Shown: piece after piece, positions 45,772 through 54,068 of the stretch
Layout of the letters: every line of letters begins with the position of its first letter
How positions within the stretch are numbered: the stretch's first letter is position 1
Assembly (NCBI GenBank): GCA_947493215.1
Contig: CANLQE010000003.1
Span: 1 to 64,000, forward strand
Source: an uncultured Sphingomonadaceae bacterium
GTDB taxonomy: Bacteria > Pseudomonadota > Alphaproteobacteria > Sphingomonadales > Sphingomonadaceae
DNA length: 64,000 bases
Direction: 5' to 3'
The notes under the pieces: model-generated
Told to the model about the DNA's origin: nothing
The model's database searches: none
The model's input: only the letters and a program-made list of their open reading frames with translations
Made by a program: the position numbers and the translations under genes

Positions 45772-46181
45772 GCTGAAGCCTCGTTCTGGCGAGCGAGGGC
45801 GAGCCACCCCAGAAGCAGGAGCCCTGAAATCACTGCAACTCCAACAACCACGACACTGATGCCGCCGATCGTGAAGTTGGTGCCGTCTGAATGAACCATC
45901 GATCCGCCATAAAGCGGCCCTGCAGCCCATGCGATCAAGAAAGATGTGCTCAAAATCAGGCCAAGCACAATACCCAGCCGCGGAGCGATGCCTTTCCAAA
46001 CCAGTATAAGCGCGAGGATAGAAATAGCGGCATTTTCTAGCAGCTGCCACGCCTCATGAAGGCGCGCGTGACTAGGCCATTCTGGATTAAACAGGTGCGA
46101 GTTGCTGATTTCCATAAACGGTATCACGACAGATAACACGAAAGCACATAGTGCTACGGATAGGATAGTGATCTTTGGCAT
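45768..46181 (-). CDS. four-helix membrane protein, unknown
   Basis: 137 aa with hydrophobic segments at about 5-22, 48-66, 70-88 and 108-130 and a loop with NSHLFNPEWPSHARLHEAWQ. It resembles small uncharacterised membrane proteins with a His-rich first loop; no family is named with confidence. It leads the pair with the GST at 45088 and is divergent from the TetR gene at 46254, whose operators lie in its promoter. Confidence 0.7.
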   Translation of the reverse strand: MPKITILSVALCAFVLSVVIPFMEISNSHLFNPEWPSHARLHEAWQLLENAAISILALILVWKGIAPRLGIVLGLILSTSFLIAWAAGPLYGGSMVHSDGTNFTIGGISVVVVGVAVISGLLLLGWLALARQNEASA

Positions 46182-46204
46182 TCGAGAATTCTTTTCGTTA
46201 TTAA

Positions 46205-46246
46205 ATAGACAATGTCTATATTGACTATTAAATAGACGGTGTCAAT
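46205..46246. promoter_or_regulatory. two TetR-type operator half-palindromes
   Basis: ATAGAC-AAT-GTCTAT (46205-46219) is a perfect 6-bp dyad and ATAGAC-GGT-GTCAAT (46232-46246) is a second copy with one mismatch, 27 bases apart. They sit between the membrane protein gene and the tetR-type gene; the second covers the region just before the regulator's start. Confidence 0.65.
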
Positions 46247-46253
46247 ATGGGTT

Positions 46254-46859
46254 ATGTCCAAAGAAACATCATTTCACCACGGCGATCTGAAACGGGTGTT
46301 ATTCGATGCGGCTCTCAAGCTTCTCGATCGCGATGGCGTTGATGGCGTCACAATCAGAGCGCTCGCTCGCGAAGCCGGGGTTTCTCATGGTGCTCCCGTC
46401 AATCACTATCGTGATCGCGAGGCCTTGTTGACTGCGCTTGTGAAGCGACAGTTTGAAACGATCTTGAAGTCGGTTGAAGAAGGCCTTTCTGCAGCAACTG
46501 CCGCTCCTAACGCCTGGATTGAGGTGTTCGGCAAAGCACTATTGGATTTCGGATTTCAATATCCGCACCGCTACAAGCTTTTGTGGCGAGGGGATTTGAT
46601 TGATCTACAAGACAACGACCTTTCAAAGCTTATGGATCAAATCTACGATCAACTTTGTGATGAAATCGAGCGCTCTGTTCCAGAGGCTGAGTTTGATCGG
46701 GACACCGTAGCGGTAGCCTTCTGGTCCATGATACATGGCTATCTGGACATGAGACTTTCAGGGATGTTCGTCCCGCTAGATGATAAGGTAAGCGGGAAGC
46801 CGCGCGATGTAGCGCTCCTCGAACTCTTTAAAATGCTCGTGTCACACGGCAAATCTTGA
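46254..46859 (+). CDS. TetR-family transcriptional regulator
   Basis: About 201 aa. The N-terminal helix-turn-helix is VTIRALAREAGVSHGAPVNHYRD; the C-terminal ligand domain has PHRYKLLWRGDLIDL and IHGYLDMRLSGM. ATG 46254 follows the operator region; an ATG-like start at 46239 would add five residues and lies inside the second palindrome. Likely represses itself and the divergent membrane protein-GST pair. Confidence 0.88.
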   Translation: MSKETSFHHGDLKRVLFDAALKLLDRDGVDGVTIRALAREAGVSHGAPVNHYRDREALLTALVKRQFETILKSVEEGLSAATAAPNAWIEVFGKALLDFGFQYPHRYKLLWRGDLIDLQDNDLSKLMDQIYDQLCDEIERSVPEAEFDRDTVAVAFWSMIHGYLDMRLSGMFVPLDDKVSGKPRDVALLELFKMLVSHGKS

Positions 46860-47417
46860 TGCCTGCTTTTTAAGGTTCATTTTTGACACTCCATCTTCTC
46901 TTAAATGAATAAAGTGTTGCGACGACCAGTTGAGAACACACGCCCAAAGCGGACGGAGAGCAAAGCGTCCTAGGTTCGGACCTTCCTATGGTTTCCGCTA
47001 TATCCCGAGGCTGTGTAAAAACGCAATGATTTCTGCTATAGTCTGAGCGGTTGTTCAGGAGGCGGATATGAAGCGGTTTGTCGAAGGTGCGGATCGTGAT
47101 CAAACTTTTTTACTGCCGCCATCACTGGAAGATTATGCCATTCATCAACGTTTTATCGGTGCGGATCGCCTTAGAGCTGCCGAAAGGCAGTTAGCTTTGC
47201 CAAAAGTAGCCTGACTTCCTTCAGGAATTGCCGATAAACTAAGCAATCGTGAACGGCAGAAACTGAGTGGTTTGCAGAGTGGCTGGTTTTAGACAATAAA
47301 TCCAAAATTTCTGACATTTGACGTCAGCATATATTCCTAGGCATTATCAATCCAAGTTTATCAATTTTTTTGCACTTCGGAGTTAGTTCGCAGATAATTA
47401 CTTTGCCTATTAGTATA
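46860..47417. other. intergenic stretch with IS relic
   Basis: Apart from the transposase relic at 47009-47214 nothing coding is seen. The flanks are AT-rich, and a 'cccaaagcggacgg' near 46950 echoes the dispersed repeat. Confidence 0.45.
47009..47214 (+). pseudogene. IS1182-like transposase relic
   Basis: GGCTGTGTAAAAACGC at 47009 resembles the left end of IS1182-type elements. An ATG at 47068 with AGGAGG just before it starts MKRFVEGADRDQTFLLPPSL, the usual N-terminus of these DDE transposases (normally about 450 aa), then the frame leaves the family and stops at 47214 after 48 codons. A deletion has removed the rest; no right end is visible. Confidence 0.55.
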
Positions 47418-48350
47418 TCATCCTGCAACTTCAACGTCACGGCTATGCACCTCATCCTTACAATGGCAACAAATGACCTTTGGTATAAGTGGATTTGCGC
47501 AAGTTTGATGGATCATATGATAGGAAGGCCTGCGCTTGCCAAACAACCAGCTTTCACCCCAGTGAAACATCAGTAGTGCCACATTAAACAGGTCATGACC
47601 TGACGGCGTGAGTGTATATGCATAACGGGGTGGCTTTTCCGAATAGAGAGTCTTTGTCAGAATTTCTTCCCTAACCAAATGCTTTAAGCGAGAAGACAAG
47701 GTTCCCCTGGGAATCCCTAATCGCTGCTTAAAATTTTCAAATGTAGTTGAATCATTAAATGCTTCTTTCAACACCATCATTGTCCACTGATCACCGATAA
47801 CCGCAAGGGTTTGCGCGACCGGATCGTTCCTCTTGTCTTGCTCGAATGCTTCTCTGTTTAACTGGCGACGAACTTTGAATTGTGGTTGTTCGTTGGAATC
47901 GGGACTCGACGAGAGGCGTACATGATTTAACAAAACTAGCGTTTCACACTCGGCGCATATTAATTCTGTTTCCAAAATTGAACCACATTTAGTGTGGATC
48001 AATTGCAGCTGTGAAGCACTAGGCTTCCAACGCTCTCCCCACGCCTTCATCATCATAATCATCCCGTACAAATCATGCCCTGCTTCGCTGAGAAGATACT
48101 CATGTCTCAACGGACGATCGGAATATGGGCGCTTAAACAGGACATCGTGATTGACCAAATGAGTCAATCGCTCGGTGAGGCGCGCACGAGCAATGGCGAG
48201 GACCTTTTGATATTCATCAAACCTGCGACAACCAAAAAATGCTTCGCGCAGGATTAAAAAAGTCCAGCCATCTCCCAGCACTTCAAATGTTCGAAGCAAA
48301 GGGGATTTGACTGAGCTTAACTCAGAATCGTTACTTTGGGTGCCGTTCAT
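47418..48350 (-). CDS. tandem HxlR-domain transcriptional regulator
   Basis: 310 aa containing two HxlR winged-helix domains: residues about 17-110 (VLGDGWTFLILREAFFGCRRF, ARLTERLTHLVNHDVL) and about 175-270 (VIGDQWTMMVLKEAFNDSTTF, RGTLSSRLKHLVREEIL). Each is followed by a short Cys-rich tail (CGSILETELICAEC; CANPLIPKVICCHC), possibly zinc-binding. Single HxlR proteins act as dimers, so one chain may mimic a dimer. Divergent from the enoyl-CoA hydratase gene at 48448, which it likely controls. Confidence 0.85.
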   Translation of the reverse strand: MNGTQSNDSELSSVKSPLLRTFEVLGDGWTFLILREAFFGCRRFDEYQKVLAIARARLTERLTHLVNHDVLFKRPYSDRPLRHEYLLSEAGHDLYGMIMMMKAWGERWKPSASQLQLIHTKCGSILETELICAECETLVLLNHVRLSSSPDSNEQPQFKVRRQLNREAFEQDKRNDPVAQTLAVIGDQWTMMVLKEAFNDSTTFENFKQRLGIPRGTLSSRLKHLVREEILTKTLYSEKPPRYAYTLTPSGHDLFNVALLMFHWGESWLFGKRRPSYHMIHQTCANPLIPKVICCHCKDEVHSRDVEVAG

Positions 48351-48447
48351 AGAGCCATTGTAGTCATAATTTGAGAAAATCCAACAACGAGATTGACTCA
48401 GTCTAATATTGAGACCATATATTAAGTCTAATAACGAGACTTATTAA

Positions 48448-49356
48448 TTGATGATTGGAAAAAATATGGCGAATACCCCTCATGGATTTCATCGCAGCAC
48501 AGCTGCTCTACCCACTTTTGAAGATCTGATTTTCGAAGAGGCGGAAGGAGTCGCAACCATTACGTTGAACAGACCTGATTCCGTGAACGCGCTATCTCTA
48601 AATCTATCAAGAGAGTTTTTTGAAGCACTCGAATATCTGCGTGATCAGGAACGTTTTCATGTTGTTGTGATTAAGGGAGCAGGCGGCAATTTCTGTGCTG
48701 GTGATGATCTAACCGAGATGGGCTCTGGCGCGTGGGGTAATGCCAATCAGGTGATGCGGCGCGTCCGATACTATCAGCAGATGGCAAATACGCTGGAAGA
48801 ACTGGATAAGATTACGATTTGTGCGGTTGACGGATTTTGTGTGGGTGGCGGTCTGGAAGTTACCATGGCAAGTGACTTTGTAATCTGTACGGAACGCGCA
48901 CGCTGGGGCATGCCAGAGGTCGATTGGGGGATAACACCAGGCTGGGGCGGAACGACCCGTATGGCTCGCCTCATCGGGCGGAGGATGACCAAGGAAATCA
49001 ATCTCCTCGGAGCATTGCATCCCGCCCGACTGGGAAAGGAGCTTGGTCTATTCAATAGAGTTGTTGCGAACGATTCCCTTGAAGCGGAAACGCAGAAGCT
49101 CGTTGATCTTCTTAAAATCAAGAACCAGCAGGGCCTTCGCCAGTTGAAGTTCATGATCAACAAGAACGTTGAGGCCGATCTTTATACCGCACAAGGCTTT
49201 GAGTTGCTTGGCGCAGGTCTCACGACCGCGATCAATAGCCGTACTGAAGTACCTGATGCTGATCAGGAACACGGATGGGCATCATATAAGAGCGGTGATC
49301 AAGACAGTGCCATTCGCATCCGACGCGAGCAATCTATCGATTTCTGGGTCGATTGA
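48448..49356 (+). CDS. enoyl-CoA hydratase/isomerase family protein
   Basis: 302-aa crotonase. NFCAGDDLTEMGSG and GFCVGGGLEVTMASD form the oxyanion hole with the first Glu, and GMPEVDWGITPGWGG brings the second Glu. The C-terminal helices are complete. Likely hydrates or isomerises an unsaturated acyl-CoA. First of three genes (hydratase, alpha/beta hydrolase, hotdog thioesterase) that make a plausible small catabolic operon. Confidence 0.88.
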   Translation: MMIGKNMANTPHGFHRSTAALPTFEDLIFEEAEGVATITLNRPDSVNALSLNLSREFFEALEYLRDQERFHVVVIKGAGGNFCAGDDLTEMGSGAWGNANQVMRRVRYYQQMANTLEELDKITICAVDGFCVGGGLEVTMASDFVICTERARWGMPEVDWGITPGWGGTTRMARLIGRRMTKEINLLGALHPARLGKELGLFNRVVANDSLEAETQKLVDLLKIKNQQGLRQLKFMINKNVEADLYTAQGFELLGAGLTTAINSRTEVPDADQEHGWASYKSGDQDSAIRIRREQSIDFWVD

Positions 49357-49411
49357 TTGTGGTAACCCCGGCGGTGCCGGAAATGCATTGCCAATATTCG
49401 AGGTACTCCAA

Positions 49412-50299
49412 ATGGAAAATATGAAAATAGTAAACGAATATCGCCGGTCAGCCCAATTGGAGCATGGCGAACTAAGCTATATTGACACCGATCCCGGCGG
49501 TTCTTCCACTAAAGCTCCAATCCTTTTTGTTCATGGCAGCGGTGTAAATGCAATGCTTTGGCGCCATTTGATCGTTGCGATGAAATCTTCCCATCGTTGT
49601 ATCGCCGTAGATATGCCGTTGCACGGACAATCATCTGCAACGCTCGATATGGATTTTTCGCTCAACGGCCTAGCCAAGATTCTTGAGGAATTTTGCGAGA
49701 ATCTCAAACTAAAGAAACTAAATTTGGTAGCTAATGATCTTGGTGGCGCGGTTTCCCAGACATTCGCTGTCAATAGACCTGATTTGATCCAAAGCCTGAC
49801 CCTGTCAAATTGCGATGTCCATTCAAACCTTCCGCCCGATACATTCAAGGACACAGTCGCATTGGCTTACGCGGGCACGTTATGGGAACGTGCCAAACCA
49901 TTGACAATGAGTGTTGATCTAATGCGGCACCACAGTGAAGTCGCCAAAGGGTATGAACATCCCGAAAAATTGAGCGAGGCACTTCTGAGGTCATATCTGG
50001 AACCTGTCCTCGGTACCAAAGACCGAACAAAAATATTTGAACGGACACTGGTATCTGCACGCGGTGAAGATTTGATGGCAATCGAGCCTAAGCTAAAGGT
50101 GCTAGATGTGCCGGTGTTAATTATCTGGGGGACGGAGGACGTGTTTTTCTCCTTAGTGTGGGCGCAATGGTTGCGGGATACGTTGCCGGACGTGCGAGCT
50201 TATCATGAAATCCAAGGAGCGAAGCTATTTTTGCCGGATGAACATTCAGAAACCTTCGCATCTCTTCTGGAAGAGTTTTTGAACGCGATTGAAAGCTAA
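49412..50299 (+). CDS. alpha/beta hydrolase with Asp nucleophile position
   Basis: About 295 aa alpha/beta hydrolase: ILFVHGSGVNAMLWRHL (oxyanion), nucleophile elbow LVANDLGGAVSQ with Asp where esterases have Ser, as in dehalogenases and epoxide hydrolases, and VPVLIIWGTEDVFF with the third acid. Where a catalytic His is expected near the end the sequence reads GAKLFLPDEHSE, so the His is displaced or absent. ATG 49412 starts the conserved region; the frame is open upstream across the end of the hydratase gene. Substrate unknown. Confidence 0.8.
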   Translation: MENMKIVNEYRRSAQLEHGELSYIDTDPGGSSTKAPILFVHGSGVNAMLWRHLIVAMKSSHRCIAVDMPLHGQSSATLDMDFSLNGLAKILEEFCENLKLKKLNLVANDLGGAVSQTFAVNRPDLIQSLTLSNCDVHSNLPPDTFKDTVALAYAGTLWERAKPLTMSVDLMRHHSEVAKGYEHPEKLSEALLRSYLEPVLGTKDRTKIFERTLVSARGEDLMAIEPKLKVLDVPVLIIWGTEDVFFSLVWAQWLRDTLPDVRAYHEIQGAKLFLPDEHSETFASLLEEFLNAIES

Positions 50300-50351
50300 G
50301 TCTTGAGACAGTGTACTGTTCAAATTTGGATATCGTCCCAGGAATCAAGCT

Positions 50352-50783
50352 ATGCAATCAGCTATAACAATTGAAGAACTCAACGCGTTCTTTCTCGAGG
50401 CTTTTCCGGGAGATATTGAGTTCGAACAAGAAATTGTGTTCGTGGAGAATGGTCGTTCAATTATTCAAATCAAATCTTCTCCAAAACTGCTGAGACCAGG
50501 TGGATATTTTTCTGGCCCTACACAAATGTCTCTTGCTGATAAGTCTTCATATGCTGCGGTTTTTACGCGATTGGGAATTGTTCCGATGGCTGTTACATCC
50601 AATCTTAACATTAACTTCCTGCGACCATGCATTGGCGATGCCGCCGAAGCGGAAGCCAGCATCGTCAAGTGCGGGAAATTTTCAATTGTTTTGGAAGCGA
50701 AGATAAGAGCCGTCGGCTCACGAAAAGTTGCCAGCCATGCAATGGTTACTTATGCAAGGCCAAACAATCCGCAACGCTTCTAG
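50352..50783 (+). CDS. PaaI-type hotdog thioesterase
   Basis: 143-aa hotdog-fold protein: GGYFSGPTQMSLADKSSYAAVF places the usual Asp of the PaaI/YbgC group, then SNLNINFLRPCIGDAAEAEA and SRKVASHAMVTYA. It probably hydrolyses an acyl-CoA. Third gene of the hydratase-hydrolase-thioesterase set, 52 bp after the hydrolase. Confidence 0.85.
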   Translation: MQSAITIEELNAFFLEAFPGDIEFEQEIVFVENGRSIIQIKSSPKLLRPGGYFSGPTQMSLADKSSYAAVFTRLGIVPMAVTSNLNINFLRPCIGDAAEAEASIVKCGKFSIVLEAKIRAVGSRKVASHAMVTYARPNNPQRF

Positions 50784-50979
50784 AACAAGACGGATATTTG
50801 ATGATATTTCAATGACAAGTGGGGCAAACAATTGGATGACAAATATTGGCAGGATGCAACATGTTTAAGGAGATATCGACAGTTCAAGAACACAGATGAC
50901 CATTATCCTATAGAATATTTAGTCAAACAGAAAGCATCCAGAGCCTTTCACATTATACAGCCTCATCCTTAAGGCCATT

Positions 50980-51411
50980 TCATTTTGGAAACTTCGCGTA
51001 TGTGTAGACCTGCTCCAGACTCGACGCCCATGAAGGTTGCTCCGAGGCGAATATTCTGACCCGTTCGACAACGTTAGGCGGCTCGCTTAGAAGTCCAGCT
51101 GGAACGATCATTTTTGTTTCGTCCCCACCTATCCACGGAACGCCGGACCCACAAACTCGGCAGAATGACTTGGAGATGTCCCGGCCGGGGGTCTGATAAT
51201 TGATAATATCGCCAGAACCCCTAAGCCAGTTGAACCCGTCAATATTCGCGAACAGGTTCGATGCAAAAGCCGACCCGGTTATTTGGCGGCACTGATCACA
51301 GCTACAGAAAAAAAGTTTGTCGAATGCGTCCAAAACCTCAAACGTGACTCCTCCGCAAAGGCAGCTCCCATTTAATGTCTTGATGGATCTGTTGTTTTGT
51401 GTGGTCATCAT
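50980..51411 (-). CDS. GFA family (CENP-V/GFA domain) protein
   Basis: 143 aa with the zinc pattern of glutathione-dependent formaldehyde-activating enzymes: GSCLCGGVTFEV, CSCDQCRQITG and FCRVCGSGVPW. The family binds two zinc ions; most members have no proven activity. Monocistronic; the 196 bp to the thioesterase gene hold nothing convincing. Confidence 0.88.
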   Translation of the reverse strand: MMTTQNNRSIKTLNGSCLCGGVTFEVLDAFDKLFFCSCDQCRQITGSAFASNLFANIDGFNWLRGSGDIINYQTPGRDISKSFCRVCGSGVPWIGGDETKMIVPAGLLSEPPNVVERVRIFASEQPSWASSLEQVYTYAKFPK

Positions 51412-51731
51412 TTGTACCTTTCATTTTAGACTAGAGCCCGGGTCGATTGCCATCGACAACAAAATCTAAATACAACGTAGAAAACACCAAAACTGCCATT
51501 ACCCAATGGATTGAAACCGGCATCAGACTTTGTTGGTCAGCCGACTTGATTCCGGCGATAAAGGGCACGGTGAATGTTGGTCATTAACTAAAAACTTAAT
51601 CGGCTCAGTGACACAATTTAATCGCTGCTCAGGATACATTTTTGAAGATACTCGCCCGGCTGCTGCCCGTTAGGAGGGGGCGCGGGTCAGCAGCTGAGCG
51701 ATATCTTGCTAGGAGCGACCATCCAGTGAAG
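51412..51731. other. intergenic stretch with short hydrophobic frame
   Basis: No assigned gene. On the minus strand a GTG at 51568 opens 45 codons ending at 51431, with one hydrophobic helix (SIHWVMAVLVFSTLYLDFVV) and an end VDGNRPGL; there is no ribosome site, so it may be the tail of a lost membrane protein. The rest shows nothing. Confidence 0.3.
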
Positions 51732-52298
51732 TTACCCAGCGTTTGCAATGTCTGGTGACCAAGCGTTCGTAGCGAACTCCGTATCGACATCGGTGTGGGC
51801 GATGTGGTTGGAGTAGTTTGACATTACCTTGAGCGCGGTACCCAGCACTACTTCAAGGACGGTCTGCTTGGTGTAGCCACCACTAAGGAAGACCTGAATA
51901 TCCGTATCTTGTGGCCAACCGCGAGTTTCATTGATGACGGCTGCGAAAGTACGGAGGGCTTCGAGTTTGGCATCAGCAATTGGTGTGTTGGTGCGCAACG
52001 CTTCGATCACATCTGCGGGAACACCTGTCCTCTGCGAAATCGAAGTGTGAGCGGCCATGCAATAAGTGCAGCCGTTCAATCGGTTGTTGGTCATCAAGAT
52101 GATCTGACGCTCGGCTTCTGACAGATCGGTTTTCTCAAAGATGCCAGAAAGTGTCATGTAACCTTCGAGCATTGCCGGCGCCTCAGCCATTGTACCGAGC
52201 AGGTTGGGGATAAAGCCGAAGCCAGTTTTTGCGCCTTCAAGTAGAGGTTTCGCGCCTTCTGGTGCAGTTTCAATGGCGTGGGTCGTGAAAGTAGTCAT
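51732..52298 (-). CDS. carboxymuconolactone decarboxylase/AhpD-like protein
   Basis: About 188 aa, CMD-fold protein with NGCTYCMAAHTSISQ, the C-x2-C and His of AhpD-type alkylhydroperoxidase sites. GAKTGFGFIPNLLGTMAEAP at the start is typical of this subgroup. Probably a peroxide or aldehyde-linked detoxifying enzyme. ATG 52298 has CCGGAG ten bases before it; the frame extends 37 codons further without support. Confidence 0.87.
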   Translation of the reverse strand: MTTFTTHAIETAPEGAKPLLEGAKTGFGFIPNLLGTMAEAPAMLEGYMTLSGIFEKTDLSEAERQIILMTNNRLNGCTYCMAAHTSISQRTGVPADVIEALRTNTPIADAKLEALRTFAAVINETRGWPQDTDIQVFLSGGYTKQTVLEVVLGTALKVMSNYSNHIAHTDVDTEFATNAWSPDIANAG

Positions 52299-52414
52299 TG
52301 TATATCTCCGGTTTTGAGTTGCAGCGGATTTAGGAAGCGTAAAAGCTGACACTAGAACTCGTCCAATTGCCTCAGTATTTCGCCTGCCGATAGCCAGCGA
52401 AATACCCAAATCTG

Positions 52415-52855
52415 TTACTTGGCATGCATCTCGATAAGTTCGATATTATATCCATCAGGGTCTTTGAGAAATGCGATGTTTTCACGATGCCTGGTTTCGT
52501 CCACGGCGTGGGTCATCGGCCCTGCGTCGCGGGTGATGTTAACGCCCATATCCTTAAGCCGAGCGCAGGCGGCGTAGATATTGGCAACGCCCAACGCGAT
52601 GTGCCCGTAGCGGCTGCCATGGGAATAATCGTTATCGTCCCAGTTCCAGGTTAGCTCTATCGTAGGGACATTCTCTTCATCTCCATATCCCACGAACACA
52701 AGCGTGAAGCGGCCATCGGTGAAAGTTTCCCTGCGCAATTCGCGCATACCGAGTGCATCGCGGTAAAACGCAATCGATCGGTCGAGGCTGCTCACCCGTA
52801 TCATAGTATATAAAAACGACGAGGGTAAAGCTGACGGTTTTGATGATGTGTTCAT
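52415..52855 (-). CDS. VOC family protein, glyoxalase I-like
   Basis: About 146 aa with the glyoxalase I pattern: FLYTMIRVSSLDRSIAFYRD, GMRELRRE, YGHIALGVANIYAACARL and FLKDPDGYNIELIE. The expected metal ligands (His/Glu pairs, for example the His of YGHIAL and Glu of IELIE) are in place. May be lactoylglutathione lyase, though accessory VOC enzymes look alike. ATG 52855 fits the family start; downstream of 52958 on the same strand. Confidence 0.85.
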   Translation of the reverse strand: MNTSSKPSALPSSFLYTMIRVSSLDRSIAFYRDALGMRELRRETFTDGRFTLVFVGYGDEENVPTIELTWNWDDNDYSHGSRYGHIALGVANIYAACARLKDMGVNITRDAGPMTHAVDETRHRENIAFLKDPDGYNIELIEMHAK

Positions 52856-52957
52856 TTTTTCTCTCAATATGTAAACTTGCCTCAAAAGGTTGGCGAGCGG
52901 CAACGAGCCGCCCGCCAACAATAGACTCTGTGAAGCCCCGGGGGAGGGGCCGCAGAG

Positions 52958-53437
52958 CTATTTGCAGATTGAGCCGGTGTAGCGGACGAGTCCGACAAGA
53001 TTGTCAGGGTCGCGCAAATCGACCAGCCCATAGCTACTAAAACGGCCCTTATATCCTTTGAGCGTGCCGCGGGTCACATCCTCCTGAATATGATAGGAAA
53101 TCTCGATCATAAATCGCCCTGGCTTCCCTGGGACCGCCGTGAGAATGCCTAAGTCTTTGGTCTGGAACGCTCCGCCATCTTCCCTCCCGAAATAATGCTC
53201 CATATCCATTTCCATTCCGGTTGGAGTCTGCCTTTGCGCAGTGATCTTGCCAGCGGCATTTTGCACACTGCCGGTCAGCGCGGCGGAGATAATCATCGGC
53301 TTGCCTTCGCCTTCGGCGAAGAAATTAGGGATCGCGACGCCGCCGATTGGCATGCAGGTTTCTGCGTGGGCCGTTGAAGCGAAGCTGACGACCATTAGTG
53401 AGCCAGTAATCAGTGAAAGCATGGTTCTCTTAGACAT
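52958..53437 (-). CDS. exported protein of unknown function
   Basis: 159 aa with a clear signal peptide (to AHA near residue 25), then ETCMPIGGVAIPN, a beta-rich body and a C-terminal YTGSICK, so the two cysteines may pair. I do not recognise a family; similar short periplasmic proteins occur in sphingomonads next to tautomerase or regulator genes. It lies 39 bp behind the tautomerase gene and is likely co-transcribed from the promoter at 53.95 kb. Confidence 0.65.
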   Translation of the reverse strand: MSKRTMLSLITGSLMVVSFASTAHAETCMPIGGVAIPNFFAEGEGKPMIISAALTGSVQNAAGKITAQRQTPTGMEMDMEHYFGREDGGAFQTKDLGILTAVPGKPGRFMIEISYHIQEDVTRGTLKGYKGRFSSYGLVDLRDPDNLVGLVRYTGSICK

Positions 53438-53476
53438 TGGTAATTCCTTATTATATTTGTCAGATGGTGATTTGGA

Positions 53477-53908
53477 TCACGCTGCTTGCGGGATATTCAT
53501 TGCAGTCTGAATGTCAGGCAGACGCAGCACTTGCCCTGCACCCCAGTTGCCATCGGTAACTTCATAGAGCATCGCCCAGTGATTAAGGCGTCCTACAAAC
53601 AGGCCAACGATATCATTCACAATGGCCCCAATTTCGCTGATAAGCTCTTCTCGGGTGCGGAGGGTGAGCGCTCCTTCTGGCGTCGTAACTGCAATGCGCA
53701 GAGGCGGTTCGTCGATCGCTTCGCCGCCGACATAAACGGATCCCTTGGGGAGAGCCAAGTAATGCGCCCACACAAGTGACTGCGCAGCGGCGTCATCTAT
53801 TTCGGCACGTTCGGCTTTCAAAATCGCGTTTGAAACGCGCGATATCAGGGCGTCTTGGTCTGCTTTGTCGAGCACGCCTTCTGTAGCTATGACTTGGAGA
53901 TATGGCAT
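53477..53908 (-). CDS. tautomerase superfamily protein (long form)
   Basis: About 143 aa starting MPYLQVIATEG, with Pro1 of the tautomerase family, then KADQDALISRVSNAI and LRIAVTTPEGALT. Longer than 4-OT and close in size to MIF/cis-CaaD types. Start ATG 53908 places Pro second; the frame is open to 53944. First gene of a run with the exported protein at 52958, under the TetR operators at 53994. Confidence 0.82.
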   Translation of the reverse strand: MPYLQVIATEGVLDKADQDALISRVSNAILKAERAEIDDAAAQSLVWAHYLALPKGSVYVGGEAIDEPPLRIAVTTPEGALTLRTREELISEIGAIVNDIVGLFVGRLNHWAMLYEVTDGNWGAGQVLRLPDIQTAMNIPQAA

Positions 53909-53993
53909 TTTTTTTCCTTTGTGGGTTGGGCAAATGAAACACATTGTTGCATTTATATAGAGGTCGTTATATATCGTCCTAAGAGCCTATTAT

Positions 53994-54036
53994 ATAGCGT
54001 TCGTTATTTCGTCAAGATAAATATAACGAACGCTAT
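53994..54036. promoter_or_regulatory. paired TetR operators
   Basis: ATAGCGTTCGTTAT (53994-54007) and ATAACGAACGCTAT (54023-54036) are exact inverse copies over 14 bp, separated by 15 bases. They lie between the tautomerase gene and the tetR-type gene. Similar 14-mers recur at 56851, 56865 and 56917. Confidence 0.7.
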
Positions 54037-54068
54037 AATAGTGTGGGAAATTAGAGAGGGATTTGAAT

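Noticed and set aside
45772-46050. N-terminal extension of the GST at 45088
   Set aside because: It overlaps the membrane-protein gene in another frame; the GST domain begins at 45771 with an ATGA overlap.
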